Assembly (NCBI GenBank): GCA_024234505.1
Contig: JACKOD010000004.1
Span: 310,001-374,000 of the forward strand
Direction of reading: 5' to 3'
Length of the DNA: 64,000 bases
From: Hahellaceae bacterium
GTDB taxonomy: Bacteria > Pseudomonadota > Gammaproteobacteria > Pseudomonadales > Oleiphilaceae
Each line of letters opens with the position of its first letter. The stretch's first letter is position 1. The translations under genes were made by a program, and so were the position numbers. Below the pieces are notes generated by a model. That model had not been told where the DNA came from. It was given only the letters and a program-made list of their open reading frames with translations, and did no database searches. Positions 34,061 to 44,341 of this stretch are shown here, in pieces.

Positions 34061-34640
34061 ACATGGCCAGTGCCGCAGGCATATGAACGCCTACCATGAC
34101 CGAGAATAATACTTTTTCCAGAATAGTAATGAGTAAAAAGACAAAGATCGGAGAGATATCCAGTCCACCCATATCGGGGAGCCGCTTGCGGATGGGGGTA
34201 GTAACAGGCTCTACTAATTGATGAATCAGTACCAGCGCCGGATTGTAATTATTGGGCGCAATCCAGCTGGCAATGACGAGAATGATTAAGCCCCAGAAAT
34301 AGATTTTGAGTACCAGGTTGCCTACCAGTAGCGCAGACCAGATAACAATGTTGGCGGGATTGAATCCATAGCCGGATATGCCAAGTACCAACATGGCGCC
34401 CACCATTTGTACCAGCAAGGCGAGCACGAGTGAAGCAATATCCAGCCCTTTGTAGCCAGGAATCATTTTTCGCAGGGGCTTTAACAGTGGCGTGGTCGCT
34501 TTGACAATAAATTGCGAAATCGGATTATAAAAATCGGCATGTACCAGCTGGAATAAAAAACGCAGCAGCACAATCAGCAAATATAAACCAAATAACGCGT
34601 TAATCAGCATCAGGCTAATGTCGGATGCAAGTGATCCCAT
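34053..34640 (-). CDS. yggT: YggT-family membrane protein
   Basis: A 195-residue protein with two copies of the YggT module (NPISQFIVKATTPLLKPLRKMIPG and NYNPALVLIHQLVEPVTTPIRKRLP), each flanked by hydrophobic helices. GAGGAAGATTACT precedes the ATG. In other bacteria YggT relatives affect osmotic tolerance and, in Gram-positives and cyanobacteria, division or thylakoid placement. Conserved beside proC. Confidence 0.9.
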   Translation of the reverse strand: MGSLASDISLMLINALFGLYLLIVLLRFLFQLVHADFYNPISQFIVKATTPLLKPLRKMIPGYKGLDIASLVLALLVQMVGAMLVLGISGYGFNPANIVIWSALLVGNLVLKIYFWGLIILVIASWIAPNNYNPALVLIHQLVEPVTTPIRKRLPDMGGLDISPIFVFLLITILEKVLFSVMVGVHMPAALAMFV

Positions 34641-34840
34641 AGTAATCTTCCTCAGTTTTCAAACAGGCACCTAAGTGTCAATGTCGCGCGAAGTGATCTG
34701 CGCGGGGAGCGCTATCCCATGTCGGGCTGCTCCATGACGTCTCTTGGTGCACGGTGGTTTCTAATATAGTGCCACATCGTGAAAATACGATGGCTAGGCC
34801 ATGAAAACCTGTTTTTGATTGTCGAGCTCGTCGACAGTTC

Positions 34841-35671
34841 CTAGCCTTTACCCAAAATTTCGGCAAGTTCAGCCGAGCGCGTTTTTGCTGCCGATACGGC
34901 GGTATCCACCAACGTGCGTAACCCTCCGGCCTCAAACGCCTCAATTGCGCGTTCGGTGGTGCCGCCAGGTGACATTACATTCCGCTTGAGCTGTGCAGGC
35001 TCCAGTGGGCTGGTTCGGGCCATTTCGGCTGCACCGGCCATAGTCTGTATTGCCAGTAATCGTGCGGTTTCTGAGCTCAGGCCCGCATTTACGCCAGCAC
35101 TTTCGAGCGCTTCGAGAATCAGGAAAAAATAAGCCGGGCCACTGCCTGACAGTGCCGTAATCGCGTGCATTTGCTGTTCATCCTCTACCCAACAAGTCAG
35201 GCCTATCGCAGCGAAGATCGCTTCAGCCTGCGCTTTTTCTTGTGCAGACACTTGTTCGGTGGCAAAGAGTCCGGTGGCACCTTTCAGAACCAGTGCCGGA
35301 GTATTCGGCATCGTCCGCACCACAGGATAGGGATGTTGTAACCAGGTTTGGATCAGCCGGGTCGAAATGCCTGCCGCCACACTGATAATAAGAGGTGATC
35401 TGCCCTGAAGTGTGGGGGCCAGTGATTCGCACACCTCCCTGAGTACCTGGGGTTTTACGGCCAATACAATAATGTCGGCTGCCTGCACGGCTTGGTTATT
35501 GTCTTCTGTGGTATTTACCTGCCACTGATGCTGGGCATGCTGTAAATGTTCTTTGCTGGGGGCGGCCAGGGTGATCATGTTGCGGGGGTAGCCTTGGCGC
35601 ACCAGACCTCCCACAATGCTGCCAGCCATGTTGCCAGCGCCGATGAAGCAGATATGAGCTTGAGTATTCAA
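34841..35671 (-). CDS. proC: Pyrroline-5-carboxylate reductase ProC
   Basis: A 276-residue enzyme starting at TTG 35671, supported by AGGAGAAACCC directly before it. NADPH motif FIGAGNMAGSIVGGL at the N terminus, then MPNTPALVLKGATGLF and the C-terminal ALSGSGPAYFFLILEAL and VMSPGGTTERAIEAFE signatures. It reduces pyrroline-5-carboxylate to proline. About 200 bp without a gene follow before yggT. Confidence 0.95.
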   Translation of the reverse strand: MNTQAHICFIGAGNMAGSIVGGLVRQGYPRNMITLAAPSKEHLQHAQHQWQVNTTEDNNQAVQAADIIVLAVKPQVLREVCESLAPTLQGRSPLIISVAAGISTRLIQTWLQHPYPVVRTMPNTPALVLKGATGLFATEQVSAQEKAQAEAIFAAIGLTCWVEDEQQMHAITALSGSGPAYFFLILEALESAGVNAGLSSETARLLAIQTMAGAAEMARTSPLEPAQLKRNVMSPGGTTERAIEAFEAGGLRTLVDTAVSAAKTRSAELAEILGKG

Positions 35672-35732
35672 GGGTTTCTCCTGTCGAGGAAGTCTGGATA
35701 TTAAAAAATTCTATGCGTTGTCGGCCATCGTT

Positions 35733-36422
35733 TCAGGGTTTGGGCGGGCGGGGGCCAAACAGCGCCGTTCCGATACGCACCTGTGTAGACCCTTCGGCAA
35801 TCGCACATTCCATATCGTCCGACATCCCCATGGATAAAGTGTCCACCTCGGGATGAAGGCTTTTAAGCTGATCAAAAGCACTTTTCAGGTTGGCAAAACT
35901 CTGTGCCAGGGACGAGGCCTCCTGATCAGGATCGGGAATGGCCATGATACCCCGTAAGCGCAACTGAGGGAGCGCAGCGATTTGCTGTGCGAGAGATTCC
36001 AGTTCGGATAATGCGATGCCCGATTTGCTTTCTTCGTTGTCGATATTGATCTGAATGCAAATATTCAGCGGGCCCAGGTTCGCCGGTCGTTGTTGACTGA
36101 GTCGCTCTGCCAGACGCAAGCGATCCACGCTATGGACCCAGTCGAAATGCGTCGCCACTGCGCGCGATTTATTGGATTGCAGCGGACCGATGAAGTGCCA
36201 TTCAATAGAACAATCTGCCAGCGCGGGCAATTTATCCAGGGCCTCCTGTACATAGTTTTCGCCAAAGGCTTTTTGTCCGAGTTCATGCAGCGCGCGAATT
36301 TCATCCGGGGAACGGGTTTTGCTCACCGCCAGCAGATGAATGTCGGTCTCGCCCCGTCCGGCATTTTTTGCTGCTTTTTGTATTCTCAGCCTTACGTTCT
36401 TAAGGTTGTCTGCTATGCTCAT
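35733..36422 (-). CDS. yggS: PLP homeostasis protein YggS/PROSC
   Basis: About 229 residues from ATG 36422 (MSIADNLKNVRLRIQK); the longer open frame upstream is not coding. The PLP Lys is in LLAVSKTRS, followed by FGENYVQEALDKL, WHFIGPLQSNK and LSMGMSDDMECAI. Fold-III PLP-binding protein without enzyme activity that buffers PLP and affects amino acid pools. Divergent from pilT, as in Pseudomonas. Confidence 0.94.
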   Translation of the reverse strand: MSIADNLKNVRLRIQKAAKNAGRGETDIHLLAVSKTRSPDEIRALHELGQKAFGENYVQEALDKLPALADCSIEWHFIGPLQSNKSRAVATHFDWVHSVDRLRLAERLSQQRPANLGPLNICIQINIDNEESKSGIALSELESLAQQIAALPQLRLRGIMAIPDPDQEASSLAQSFANLKSAFDQLKSLHPEVDTLSMGMSDDMECAIAEGSTQVRIGTALFGPRPPKP

Positions 36423-36710
36423 TACCAAATTATTCAATGATATAGGCCTGATGTGCGGACGCGATCCGGATTTGGCTGTGTTGCTTGAGGTGCGATCGCT
36501 GTCTGTAATTGTAGGTTGCTGATTCTGACAGTGTTTACGTGCAGTTGGCAGTGGGTACATGCCAGTTGTGGAGCATTTCATCAAATTCGCTTCACTGCCA
36601 CAAGCATTTGCTGCGGTTTCTGTCCGGTTTTACCCGATATCGGCGTCTGACTTCAGAAAAATACGACTTCTTTAATTTGACGATTGTGCTTCGTTTGCCA
36701 GAGGAAAGTT

Positions 36711-37745
36711 ATGGATATTACCGAGTTGCTTGCGTTTTCTGCTAAACAAGGGGCATCTGACCTGCACTTGTCTGCCGGTCTGCCACCGATGATTCGTGTG
36801 GATGGTGATGTTCGCCGTATCAACTTGCCGCCTTTGGAGCACAAAGAGGTTCATTCGCTGATCTATGACATCATGAATGACAAGCAGCGCAAGGACTACG
36901 AAGAGTTTTTGGAAACCGACTTCTCGTTTGAAGTTCCGGGTGTGGCGCGCTTTCGTGTCAACGCATTCAATCAGAATCGTGGTGCCGGTGCGGTATTTCG
37001 TACCATCCCCTCCAAGGTACTGACCATGGAAGAGCTGGGCATGGGGCAGGTGTTTAAGGATGTTGCGAGTAACCCTCGCGGGTTGGTCTTGGTAACCGGG
37101 CCAACCGGGTCGGGGAAGTCCACTACGCTGGCGGCCATGATCGATTACGTAAACGATACCCGCTACGATCACATCCTGACGATTGAGGATCCGATCGAAT
37201 TTGTGCACGAGAGCAAAAAATGTCTAGTGAACCAGCGTGAAGTGCACCGGGATACCCTGGGGTTTAATGAAGCCTTGCGTTCGGCACTGCGGGAAGACCC
37301 GGATATCATTCTGGTCGGGGAGATGCGGGACCTTGAAACCATTCGACTGGCATTGACTGCCGCCGAAACCGGGCACCTGGTTTTTGGTACATTGCACACC
37401 ACCTCGGCGGCCAAAACCATTGACCGGGTCGTGGATGTGTTTCCGGCAGAAGAAAAATCCATGGTACGTTCAATGTTGTCTGAGTCACTACAAGCCGTGG
37501 TCTCTCAAACGCTGTTGAAGCGGGTCGGCGGAGGACGTTGTGCTGCCCACGAAATCATGATCGGTACACCCGCCATACGTAACCTGATTCGGGAAGATAA
37601 AGTAGCGCAGATGTATTCCTCGATACAGACCGGCGCATCGCTAGGGATGCAAACTCTCGATCAATGCTTGCAGGGCCTGCTAAGCAAAGGGCTGATTACC
37701 CGGGAAGCTGCGCGCACCAAGGCCAAAATGCCGGAAAACTTTTAA
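36711..37745 (+). CDS. pilT: Type IV pilus retraction ATPase PilT
   Basis: 344 residues, the usual PilT length, from ATG 36711 with GAGGAAAGTT before it. Walker A GPTGSGKSTT, Asp box, Walker B ILVGEMRDLETI, His box GHLVFGTLHT, and the AIRNLIREDK segment needed for retraction. It depolymerises pilin during twitching motility and DNA uptake. Followed by pilU after 85 bp. Confidence 0.97.
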   Translation: MDITELLAFSAKQGASDLHLSAGLPPMIRVDGDVRRINLPPLEHKEVHSLIYDIMNDKQRKDYEEFLETDFSFEVPGVARFRVNAFNQNRGAGAVFRTIPSKVLTMEELGMGQVFKDVASNPRGLVLVTGPTGSGKSTTLAAMIDYVNDTRYDHILTIEDPIEFVHESKKCLVNQREVHRDTLGFNEALRSALREDPDIILVGEMRDLETIRLALTAAETGHLVFGTLHTTSAAKTIDRVVDVFPAEEKSMVRSMLSESLQAVVSQTLLKRVGGGRCAAHEIMIGTPAIRNLIREDKVAQMYSSIQTGASLGMQTLDQCLQGLLSKGLITREAARTKAKMPENF

Positions 37746-37830
37746 TATTGAATGAAAATGCCGGCGTCATTGGCCGGCAAACTTTGGGTTAAATGAACTG
37801 AACGATGGTACGTCGTCAGGAGTAGGGCAG

Positions 37831-38961
37831 ATGGATTTTGAATTTGAGAAGTTATTAAAATTGATGGTGGAAAAAGGGGGCTCGGATCTTTTTATTACGG
37901 CCGGTGTCCCTCCCAGTATCAAAATTCACGGTAAGATCGTGCCGGTCACCAAGGTATCGCTGACGCCGGAGCAAACGCGCGAAATTGTTTATTCGACCAT
38001 GAGTGATAAGCAACAAGCAGACTTTCAGGAAAAGCACGAATGCAATTTCGCCATTAGTGCGAGAGGCATCGGCCGTTTCCGGGTCAGCGCCTTTTATCAG
38101 CGCAATCTCTGCGGCATGGTGTTACGTCGGATTGAAACCAATATTCCCCGTGTGGAAGACCTGGGTTTACCCAACATCATAAAAGAACTCGCAATGACCA
38201 AGCGTGGTCTGATTATTTTTGTGGGCGCGACCGGTACCGGTAAATCTACCTCACTGGCGTCAATGATCGGACATCGCAACCGCAACAGTAAAGGCCATAT
38301 CATTTCCATCGAAGACCCGATTGAATACATTCACCAGCACCAGGGATGTATTGTCACACAGCGGGAAGTGGGTCTGGACACAGAAAGTTTCGAGATTGCA
38401 CTGAAAAATACGTTACGTCAGGCGCCCGATGTCATCATGATCGGGGAGGTGCGTAGCCGCGATACAATGGATTATGCCGTGGTCTTTGCGGAAACCGGGC
38501 ATTTGTGTCTGGCGACCTTGCACGCGAACAATGCCAACCAGGCGCTGGATCGGATTATCAACTTCTTTCCTCCTGAACAACACAACCAGATCTGGATGGA
38601 TTTGTCGCTCAATCTCAAGGCCATTGTTGCACAGCAATTGATTCCTACGCCGGATGGCAAAGGCCGTCGGGCCGCCATTGAGGTGCTGGTAAACACGCCT
38701 TTGATGTCAGACCTGATTCGCAAAGGAGAAGTGCATAAGCTCAAAGAACTCATGACCAAATCCCGCGATGTCGGTATGCAAACGTTCGATCAGGCGCTCT
38801 ATGACCTGTATTCAGCGGGCGAAATAACGTATGAAGATGCGTTAACCCATGCCGATTCAGCCAACGATCTGCGACTGATGATCAAGCTGGGGGCTGACAT
38901 GACAGGGGCGGATCAGCTTAACAAGACTGCGGATAAGCTCTCGATCAATACCGATCTCTAA
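37831..38961 (+). CDS. pilU: PilT-like retraction ATPase PilU
   Basis: A 376-residue PilT paralogue. Walker A GATGTGKSTS, Walker B VIMIGEVRSRDTM, His box GHLCLATLHANN; the C-terminal extension (DANDLRLMIKLGADMTG-like) distinguishes PilU. It assists PilT-driven retraction. A strong terminator follows the gene. Confidence 0.95.
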   Translation: MDFEFEKLLKLMVEKGGSDLFITAGVPPSIKIHGKIVPVTKVSLTPEQTREIVYSTMSDKQQADFQEKHECNFAISARGIGRFRVSAFYQRNLCGMVLRRIETNIPRVEDLGLPNIIKELAMTKRGLIIFVGATGTGKSTSLASMIGHRNRNSKGHIISIEDPIEYIHQHQGCIVTQREVGLDTESFEIALKNTLRQAPDVIMIGEVRSRDTMDYAVVFAETGHLCLATLHANNANQALDRIINFFPPEQHNQIWMDLSLNLKAIVAQQLIPTPDGKGRRAAIEVLVNTPLMSDLIRKGEVHKLKELMTKSRDVGMQTFDQALYDLYSAGEITYEDALTHADSANDLRLMIKLGADMTGADQLNKTADKLSINTDL

Positions 38962-38997
38962 TCCAGCCGACGCGCAGCTTGTATTTTATGCCCTCTG

Positions 38998-39026
38998 GCC
39001 CTGAGTAGAGACACTCAGGGCTTTCT
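38998..39026 (+). terminator. Intrinsic terminator after pilU
   Basis: Nine-base stem GCCCTGAGT / ACTCAGGGC, six-base loop, then TTTCT. Confidence 0.82.
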
Positions 39027-39209
39027 GGTTAAATTACTGCTGGCAATCCCCGTTTATAACCTATTAGAATCCTTTCCCACATTCAGGGCGAAGGGGGGCA
39101 ATGTTAGCGCTCATCGCCGTTCGGGAGCGGTGCGTTTCCCGGAGCTGTACAGACTAGCCGTAAATGCGGGTCATTGAATTTTTAACAAGACATTAAAGAG
39201 AACATCCCA

Positions 39210-39935
39210 ATGGGCAGAAGTTTTGAAAATCGCAAAGCCTCGATGGCAAAAACCCAAGGTGCAAAGTCAAAAGTTTATTCCAAGTATGGAAAAGAAATTT
39301 ACGTCTGCGCCAAAAATGGTGGGATTGATCCGAGCGCGAATCTTTCGTTGCGTGGTTTGATTGAACGTGCAAAGAAAGATCAGGTCCCCACGCATGTTAT
39401 CGACAAAGCGATTGAAAAAGCCAAAGGTGGCGGCGGAGAAGATTACGTTCCTGCGCGCTATGAAGGCTTTGGCCCGGGGGGGTGTATGGTGATTGTGGAT
39501 TGTCTTACTGACAACAATAACCGTACCTTTGGTGATGTGCGCCAGTGTTTCACCAAAACAAAATGTAAAATCGGCGCGCCTGGTGCCGTTTCTCATATGT
39601 TTGATCATCGCGCCATTTTTTCATTCCAGTTCGATGATGAAGATGCTGTGCTTGAAGCGTTGATGGAAGCAGATGTGGATGTGTCTGACATCGAAAACGA
39701 AGAAGGCATGATTACGGTTTTCGTACCCAACACCGAATACTTCAAAACCAAAACAGCCATCACCGGCCTGATTCCAAACGTGGATTTTGAAATGGACGAA
39801 ATTACGTTCATTCCTCAAAATACGACGAAAATTACGGGTGAAGAAGAAATTGCCATGTTCGAAAAGTTCATTACGCTGCTCAATGACAGCGATGATGTAC
39901 AGAACATTTATCACAATGCCGAGTTCGACGAATAA
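39210..39935 (+). CDS. YebC/PmpR-family protein, YeeN type
   Basis: A 241-residue protein close to E. coli YeeN: MGRSFENRK, KSKVYSKYGKEIY, HVIDKAIEKAKGGGGEDY, RYEGFGPGGCMVIV and DDVQNIYHNAE are the matching segments. YebC-family proteins were named as transcription regulators (PmpR), but recent work shows that members act on ribosomes stalled at poly-proline; the YeeN branch is less studied. Monocistronic. The start lies after AAAGAGAACATCCC. Confidence 0.88.
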   Translation: MGRSFENRKASMAKTQGAKSKVYSKYGKEIYVCAKNGGIDPSANLSLRGLIERAKKDQVPTHVIDKAIEKAKGGGGEDYVPARYEGFGPGGCMVIVDCLTDNNNRTFGDVRQCFTKTKCKIGAPGAVSHMFDHRAIFSFQFDDEDAVLEALMEADVDVSDIENEEGMITVFVPNTEYFKTKTAITGLIPNVDFEMDEITFIPQNTTKITGEEEIAMFEKFITLLNDSDDVQNIYHNAEFDE

Positions 39936-39954
39936 GCGAACCGGCGCTGTGTCT

Positions 39955-39974
39955 GGCCGCCTAAGGCGGCCTTT
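39955..39974 (+). terminator. Short terminator after the YeeN-type gene
   Basis: Seven-base GC stem GGCCGCC / GGCGGCC, three-base loop, then a short T run. Confidence 0.65.
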
Positions 39975-40008
39975 CATTGTTTAGATCTGGGTGTTTCTGC
40001 CTCGACTG

Positions 40009-42789
40009 TTAGTGGGCCTCGTCCCAATTATTCCCTACGCCTGTTTCAACCAGCAGTGGTACGTTGAGCTGCACGGCATTCTCCATACGACTGACCAATT
40101 CCTTGCGCACCTGATCAATTTGATCCTCTTTGACTTCCAGCACCAGTTCATCGTGCACCTGAAGAATAATCCTGGCGTCGAAAGTGCTCGCATCGAGCCA
40201 GGACTGCACATCAATCATGGCGCGTTTGATGATATCAGCTGCCGTGCCCTGCATCGGGGCATTGATGGCGGTGCGTTCGGCGGCCTGTTGGTTCATTTTG
40301 TTTCGGGCGTTAATCTCCGGTAAATACAAACGTCGGCCAAACAGGGTTTCCACATAGCCATCACGATGGGCTTGTTCACGAATGTTGTCCATGTACTGCT
40401 GAACACCGGGATAGCGCTCAAAATAGCGTTTGATGTAGCTTTGCGCCGTTCCCCGGTCAACATTGATCTGGTTGGCCAGACCGAAGGCAGACATGCCATA
40501 GATCAAGCCAAAATTGATGGCTTTTGCACTGCGGCGCTGATCCAGTGAAACCTCATCGAGTGCCACGCCGAACACTTCTGCTGCGGTGGCTTTATGGACG
40601 TCATCTCCGTGTGCAAAGGCATTCATCAAACCGGTATCATTGGAGAGGTGAGCCATGATCCGCAGTTCAATCTGGGAGTAATCGGCGGCAAGCAATTTGT
40701 AGCCAGAAGGGGCCACAAAGGCTTGGCGTATCCGGCGACCTTCGGCGGTTCGTATCGGAATGTTCTGCAAATTCGGGTCGGAAGAAGAGAGTCTGCCTGT
40801 TGCCGTCACCGCCTGATGGTACGATGTATGGATTCTCCCGGTGACAGGATTGATCTGCAGCGGCAATTTGTCGGTATAGGTCGATTTAAGCTTGCTCAGG
40901 CTGCGGTGCTCAAGCAGTACTTTCGGTAACTCGTGACCTTGTGCCGCCAAATCCTGCAGCACCGGTTCTGCCGTCGAGGGCACACCGGTCGGTGTTTTTT
41001 TCAGCACAGGCAAGTTCAGTTTATTGTAAAAAATTTCCTGCAGTTGCTTGGGCGACGCCAGATTGAACTCTGTGCCGGCAATAACAAAAGCTTCTCGTTC
41101 CAATTCCTGAAGTCGTTCCGCCAGTTCAATGCTTTGCTTTTGCAGGCGCTGCTTGTCTACAAGCGCGCCCTGACGCTCGATCCGGGCAAGCACCGGCACC
41201 AGAGGTAGCTCGATGTTTTCAAACACTTCTTTCAGTCGAGGTGTTTGGGTCAGTGCCTCTGTCAGGCATTCATGTAGACGGTAGGTAACATCTGCATCTT
41301 CGGCGGCATATTCGGCGGCGATAGCGACTTCGATCTGGTTAAAAGTAAGTTGTTTGGCTCCCTTGCCTGCAATGTCCTCGAAATGCACGGTTTCATGATC
41401 CAAATATTTTTGGGCCAGGGTGTCCATATCGTGACGTGAACCCACCGAGTTCAGCACATAGGATTCCAGCATGGTATCGGCATGGATACCTTGCAAATGA
41501 ATACCGTGATTCGCCAGAACGTTCATATCGTATTTAAAGTTCTGTCCCACCTTATGTATGGCAGGGTCTTCGAGCAGTGGCTTCAGTTGCAGAAGCACCG
41601 AATCCCGATCCAGTTGCTCTGGTGCGCCCATGTAATCGTGCCCCAGAGGAAGGTAAGCTGCTTTGCCAGGGGCCGTGGCAAAAGACACGCCGACAATGCG
41701 TGCCTGCATGTAGTCGAGGCTGGTGGTTTCGGTGTCAAAGGCAAACCATGGGGATTGCCGGAGCAATTCCAGCCAGCGATCAAGGTCGGCCTGGGTCAGC
41801 AGTGTTTCGTATCCGCTGCGATCAATCGGCGCAGGTGTCTTGGAGGATTGATCAGTGGCTTCCGCAGATGGGGTTACATGGGTGTCAGAAGTAACTGTTT
41901 GAGCCGAATGCAACGGGGTTTTTCCGTTCGTATTGAGTTCCCGAATCCAGCTGCGAAATTCAAATTCAGTAAAGTAGTCTCGCAGCCTCTCAGTATCAGG
42001 TGGGCCGGGCATGATTTCATCCAGGGCGTGAGACAAGGCGACGTCAGTTTTTATGGTTGCAAGCTGATACGACAGCGGCAGATGAGGAATACTATTGCGT
42101 AGGTTTTCGCCGATTTTCCCGCCTATCTCGTGGGCATTGGCGATTAAATTGTTCATGGAGCCGTATTGCTCGAGCCATTTTACGGCGGTTTTAGGGCCGC
42201 ATTTTGGAATGCCGGGAATATTGTCTACCGTGTCACCCATCAACGCCAGATAGTCGATAATCTGTTCCGGGGCTACCCCGAACTTTTCCTTAACGCCGGC
42301 AATATCCATGGTCGTGTCTGACATGGTATTGATCAGTGTGACGTGCTCACTGACCAGTTGGGCCATGTCTTTGTCGCCTGTCGAGATAATCGTGGCGATG
42401 CCATGTGTGGTTGCCTGATGGGCCAGTGTACCTATGACGTCATCGGCTTCCACGTCCGATTCAATGAGCAGGGGGAGCCCCATTGCACGAATGATTTCCA
42501 GCAAGGGCTCTATCTGAACGCGTAAATCCTCGGGCATGGGCGGGCGATTGGCTTTGTATTCCGGGAAAAGATCATGGCGGAAGTTTTTTCCCTTCGCGTC
42601 AAAGACAACAATGATGCGCGACTGCGGGAAATCCTGCTGTAGTTTTCGCAACATGTTGAGTACGCCCTTGATGGCGCCTGTAGGCATCCCCTTTGATGTG
42701 GTCAGGGGGGGCAACGCATGAAATGCGCGAAACAAATAAGATGACCCATCGACCAGAATGACGGGGGCTGAAGAGGCAGGCTGGTTCAT
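40009..42789 (-). CDS. polA: DNA polymerase I
   Basis: 926 residues from ATG 42789 (a TTG two codons earlier also opens the frame). The N-terminal 5'-3' exonuclease has VDGSSYLFRAF and EADDVIGTLA; the 3'-5' exonuclease keeps the catalytic FDTETTSLD and YAAEDADVT; the polymerase domain has SSDPNLQNIPIR, DYSQIELRIMA and QVHDELVLE. All three domains look active. It does Okazaki fragment processing and repair. Divergent from DUF2782-thrB. Confidence 0.97.
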   Translation of the reverse strand: MNQPASSAPVILVDGSSYLFRAFHALPPLTTSKGMPTGAIKGVLNMLRKLQQDFPQSRIIVVFDAKGKNFRHDLFPEYKANRPPMPEDLRVQIEPLLEIIRAMGLPLLIESDVEADDVIGTLAHQATTHGIATIISTGDKDMAQLVSEHVTLINTMSDTTMDIAGVKEKFGVAPEQIIDYLALMGDTVDNIPGIPKCGPKTAVKWLEQYGSMNNLIANAHEIGGKIGENLRNSIPHLPLSYQLATIKTDVALSHALDEIMPGPPDTERLRDYFTEFEFRSWIRELNTNGKTPLHSAQTVTSDTHVTPSAEATDQSSKTPAPIDRSGYETLLTQADLDRWLELLRQSPWFAFDTETTSLDYMQARIVGVSFATAPGKAAYLPLGHDYMGAPEQLDRDSVLLQLKPLLEDPAIHKVGQNFKYDMNVLANHGIHLQGIHADTMLESYVLNSVGSRHDMDTLAQKYLDHETVHFEDIAGKGAKQLTFNQIEVAIAAEYAAEDADVTYRLHECLTEALTQTPRLKEVFENIELPLVPVLARIERQGALVDKQRLQKQSIELAERLQELEREAFVIAGTEFNLASPKQLQEIFYNKLNLPVLKKTPTGVPSTAEPVLQDLAAQGHELPKVLLEHRSLSKLKSTYTDKLPLQINPVTGRIHTSYHQAVTATGRLSSSDPNLQNIPIRTAEGRRIRQAFVAPSGYKLLAADYSQIELRIMAHLSNDTGLMNAFAHGDDVHKATAAEVFGVALDEVSLDQRRSAKAINFGLIYGMSAFGLANQINVDRGTAQSYIKRYFERYPGVQQYMDNIREQAHRDGYVETLFGRRLYLPEINARNKMNQQAAERTAINAPMQGTAADIIKRAMIDVQSWLDASTFDARIILQVHDELVLEVKEDQIDQVRKELVSRMENAVQLNVPLLVETGVGNNWDEAH

Positions 42790-43070
42790 TCGCAATGATG
42801 CTCTTGGTGGTAAGGGTGAGAAAATAAAACTGTTTTCCCCTTGGATCGTCAGGGGGCACTATCGACACCGCGTTATGGGGTCAGTGTTTCAATCGTTTTG
42901 TTTTTTGCCAGTTTGTTTTTGGCCAGTTTGTTTTTAGCACTGGCTGATTCACTGATGCGACCATTCAAATCTCGGGCTTGCTACCGCAAATGCGACGATG
43001 AAAGTTGATGGCGAATCACTCCATTCGGGTGTCATAATGAACAAATCGAAACTGATGGGTATTGTAGCCA

Positions 43071-43352
43071 ATGAAAAAGATGATCTTCACCCTGTTTTTG
43101 GCCCAGGTGCTAATTTCAACACCAGTTTTACATGCGGAAGAAGAGGGGGCTAATGGCGAACCCCAAATAACTATACGCCATGATAATGAAAAAACCTTCT
43201 ATGAATACCGAATTAACGGCGTGCTTACTGAGATAAAGGTGGTTCCGAAGGTCGGGCCGGTCTACTACCTGGTTCCTGCGGATGGCGGGGGCTGGATTCA
43301 GGAAGACAAGTCACAATTGCTGGTTCCCAGCTGGGTAATTTTCCGCTGGTAA
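43071..43352 (+). CDS. DUF2782 small periplasmic protein
   Basis: 93 residues with a signal peptide (MIFTLFLAQVLISTPVLHAEE). The mature part has the DUF2782 core YEYRINGVLTEIKVVPKVGP and ends PSWVIFRW. Function unknown. Found between polA and thrB in Pseudomonas relatives, as here; 31 bp separate it from thrB. Confidence 0.88.
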   Translation: MKKMIFTLFLAQVLISTPVLHAEEEGANGEPQITIRHDNEKTFYEYRINGVLTEIKVVPKVGPVYYLVPADGGGWIQEDKSQLLVPSWVIFRW

Positions 43353-43383
43353 GCTGGTTGACTCCGGGATAGGCGCTAAACGT

Positions 43384-44337
43384 ATGGCTGTGTATACACC
43401 TTTGAGCTTTTCTGACGTTGAATCGCTGTTAGCGTCTTACGAATTATCGAACTTGGTAAGCGTTGAGGAAATTGGCGCGGGAATCGAAAACAGTAATTTT
43501 TTCGTGACCACGGCCGATGCATCCGGTACACAAAGCAAGTGGGTGCTGACACTATTCGAAACGCTAACCGAGCAGCAATTGCCCTATTTTCTTGATGTTC
43601 TGGTCTGGCTTAACGTTCAGCATCTGCCGGTGGCTGCTCCCAAGGCCAATCTTGAGGGGAGCTATTTACAGCGAGTTAAAGGCAAACCGGCCATTTTGGT
43701 GCCTTGTCTGGAAGGACGTTCAAGAATGTCACCCTCGCTACAAGAATGTGCTGCGATAGGCAAGGTTCTGGCGCGTATGCATTTGGTGTCGGCGCAGGTG
43801 CCGGTGAAAAGAACGCCGGTTCGAGATCTGGACTGGCTAGAACAGGCGCAGGTTAAACTTGCGCTCGTGTTACCTGAAAGTGACAAGCTCCAATTGCAGC
43901 AGGAAATCACTCATTATGCTTCGAGTGCTGCAGGTATTGCCGTGTGTCCTCAAGGCTTGGTTCATGGTGACTTATTTCGGGACAATGTGCTTTTTACCGG
44001 CGAGGAGGTCACGGGGCTAATCGACTTCTACCATGCCTGTGATGACGCACTCTTATTTGATCTTGCCGTAGTTATCAATGATTGGGCAACGGATGGACAA
44101 GGCCATTACCACTCGCAAAAAGTGCAGGCGATTATCGACGGCTATCAGTCAGTGCGCGTTTGGTCGGTCGCTGAGCAGCAGGCATGGCGTGATATCTTGC
44201 GCTTGGCTGCATTGCGATTTTGGGTGTCCCGCTTATTGAGTCGCCACTTGTCGGGCTACCAAAAACAATCCACCCAAGGAGACACGACCAAAAATCCGGA
44301 GGAGTTTCGGTCGTTACTAACCACATTGGCGGCTTAG
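43384..44337 (+). CDS. thrB: Homoserine kinase, ThrB type II
   Basis: A 317-residue kinase of the aminoglycoside-phosphotransferase/choline kinase fold, unrelated to GHMP ThrB. Catalytic LVHGDLFRDNVLF and the metal-binding GLIDFYHACDD are clear. It phosphorylates homoserine for threonine synthesis, competing with MetX for the same substrate. It stops 4 bp before the convergent trhP stop. Confidence 0.93.
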   Translation: MAVYTPLSFSDVESLLASYELSNLVSVEEIGAGIENSNFFVTTADASGTQSKWVLTLFETLTEQQLPYFLDVLVWLNVQHLPVAAPKANLEGSYLQRVKGKPAILVPCLEGRSRMSPSLQECAAIGKVLARMHLVSAQVPVKRTPVRDLDWLEQAQVKLALVLPESDKLQLQQEITHYASSAAGIAVCPQGLVHGDLFRDNVLFTGEEVTGLIDFYHACDDALLFDLAVVINDWATDGQGHYHSQKVQAIIDGYQSVRVWSVAEQQAWRDILRLAALRFWVSRLLSRHLSGYQKQSTQGDTTKNPEEFRSLLTTLAA

Positions 44338-44341
44338 CCGA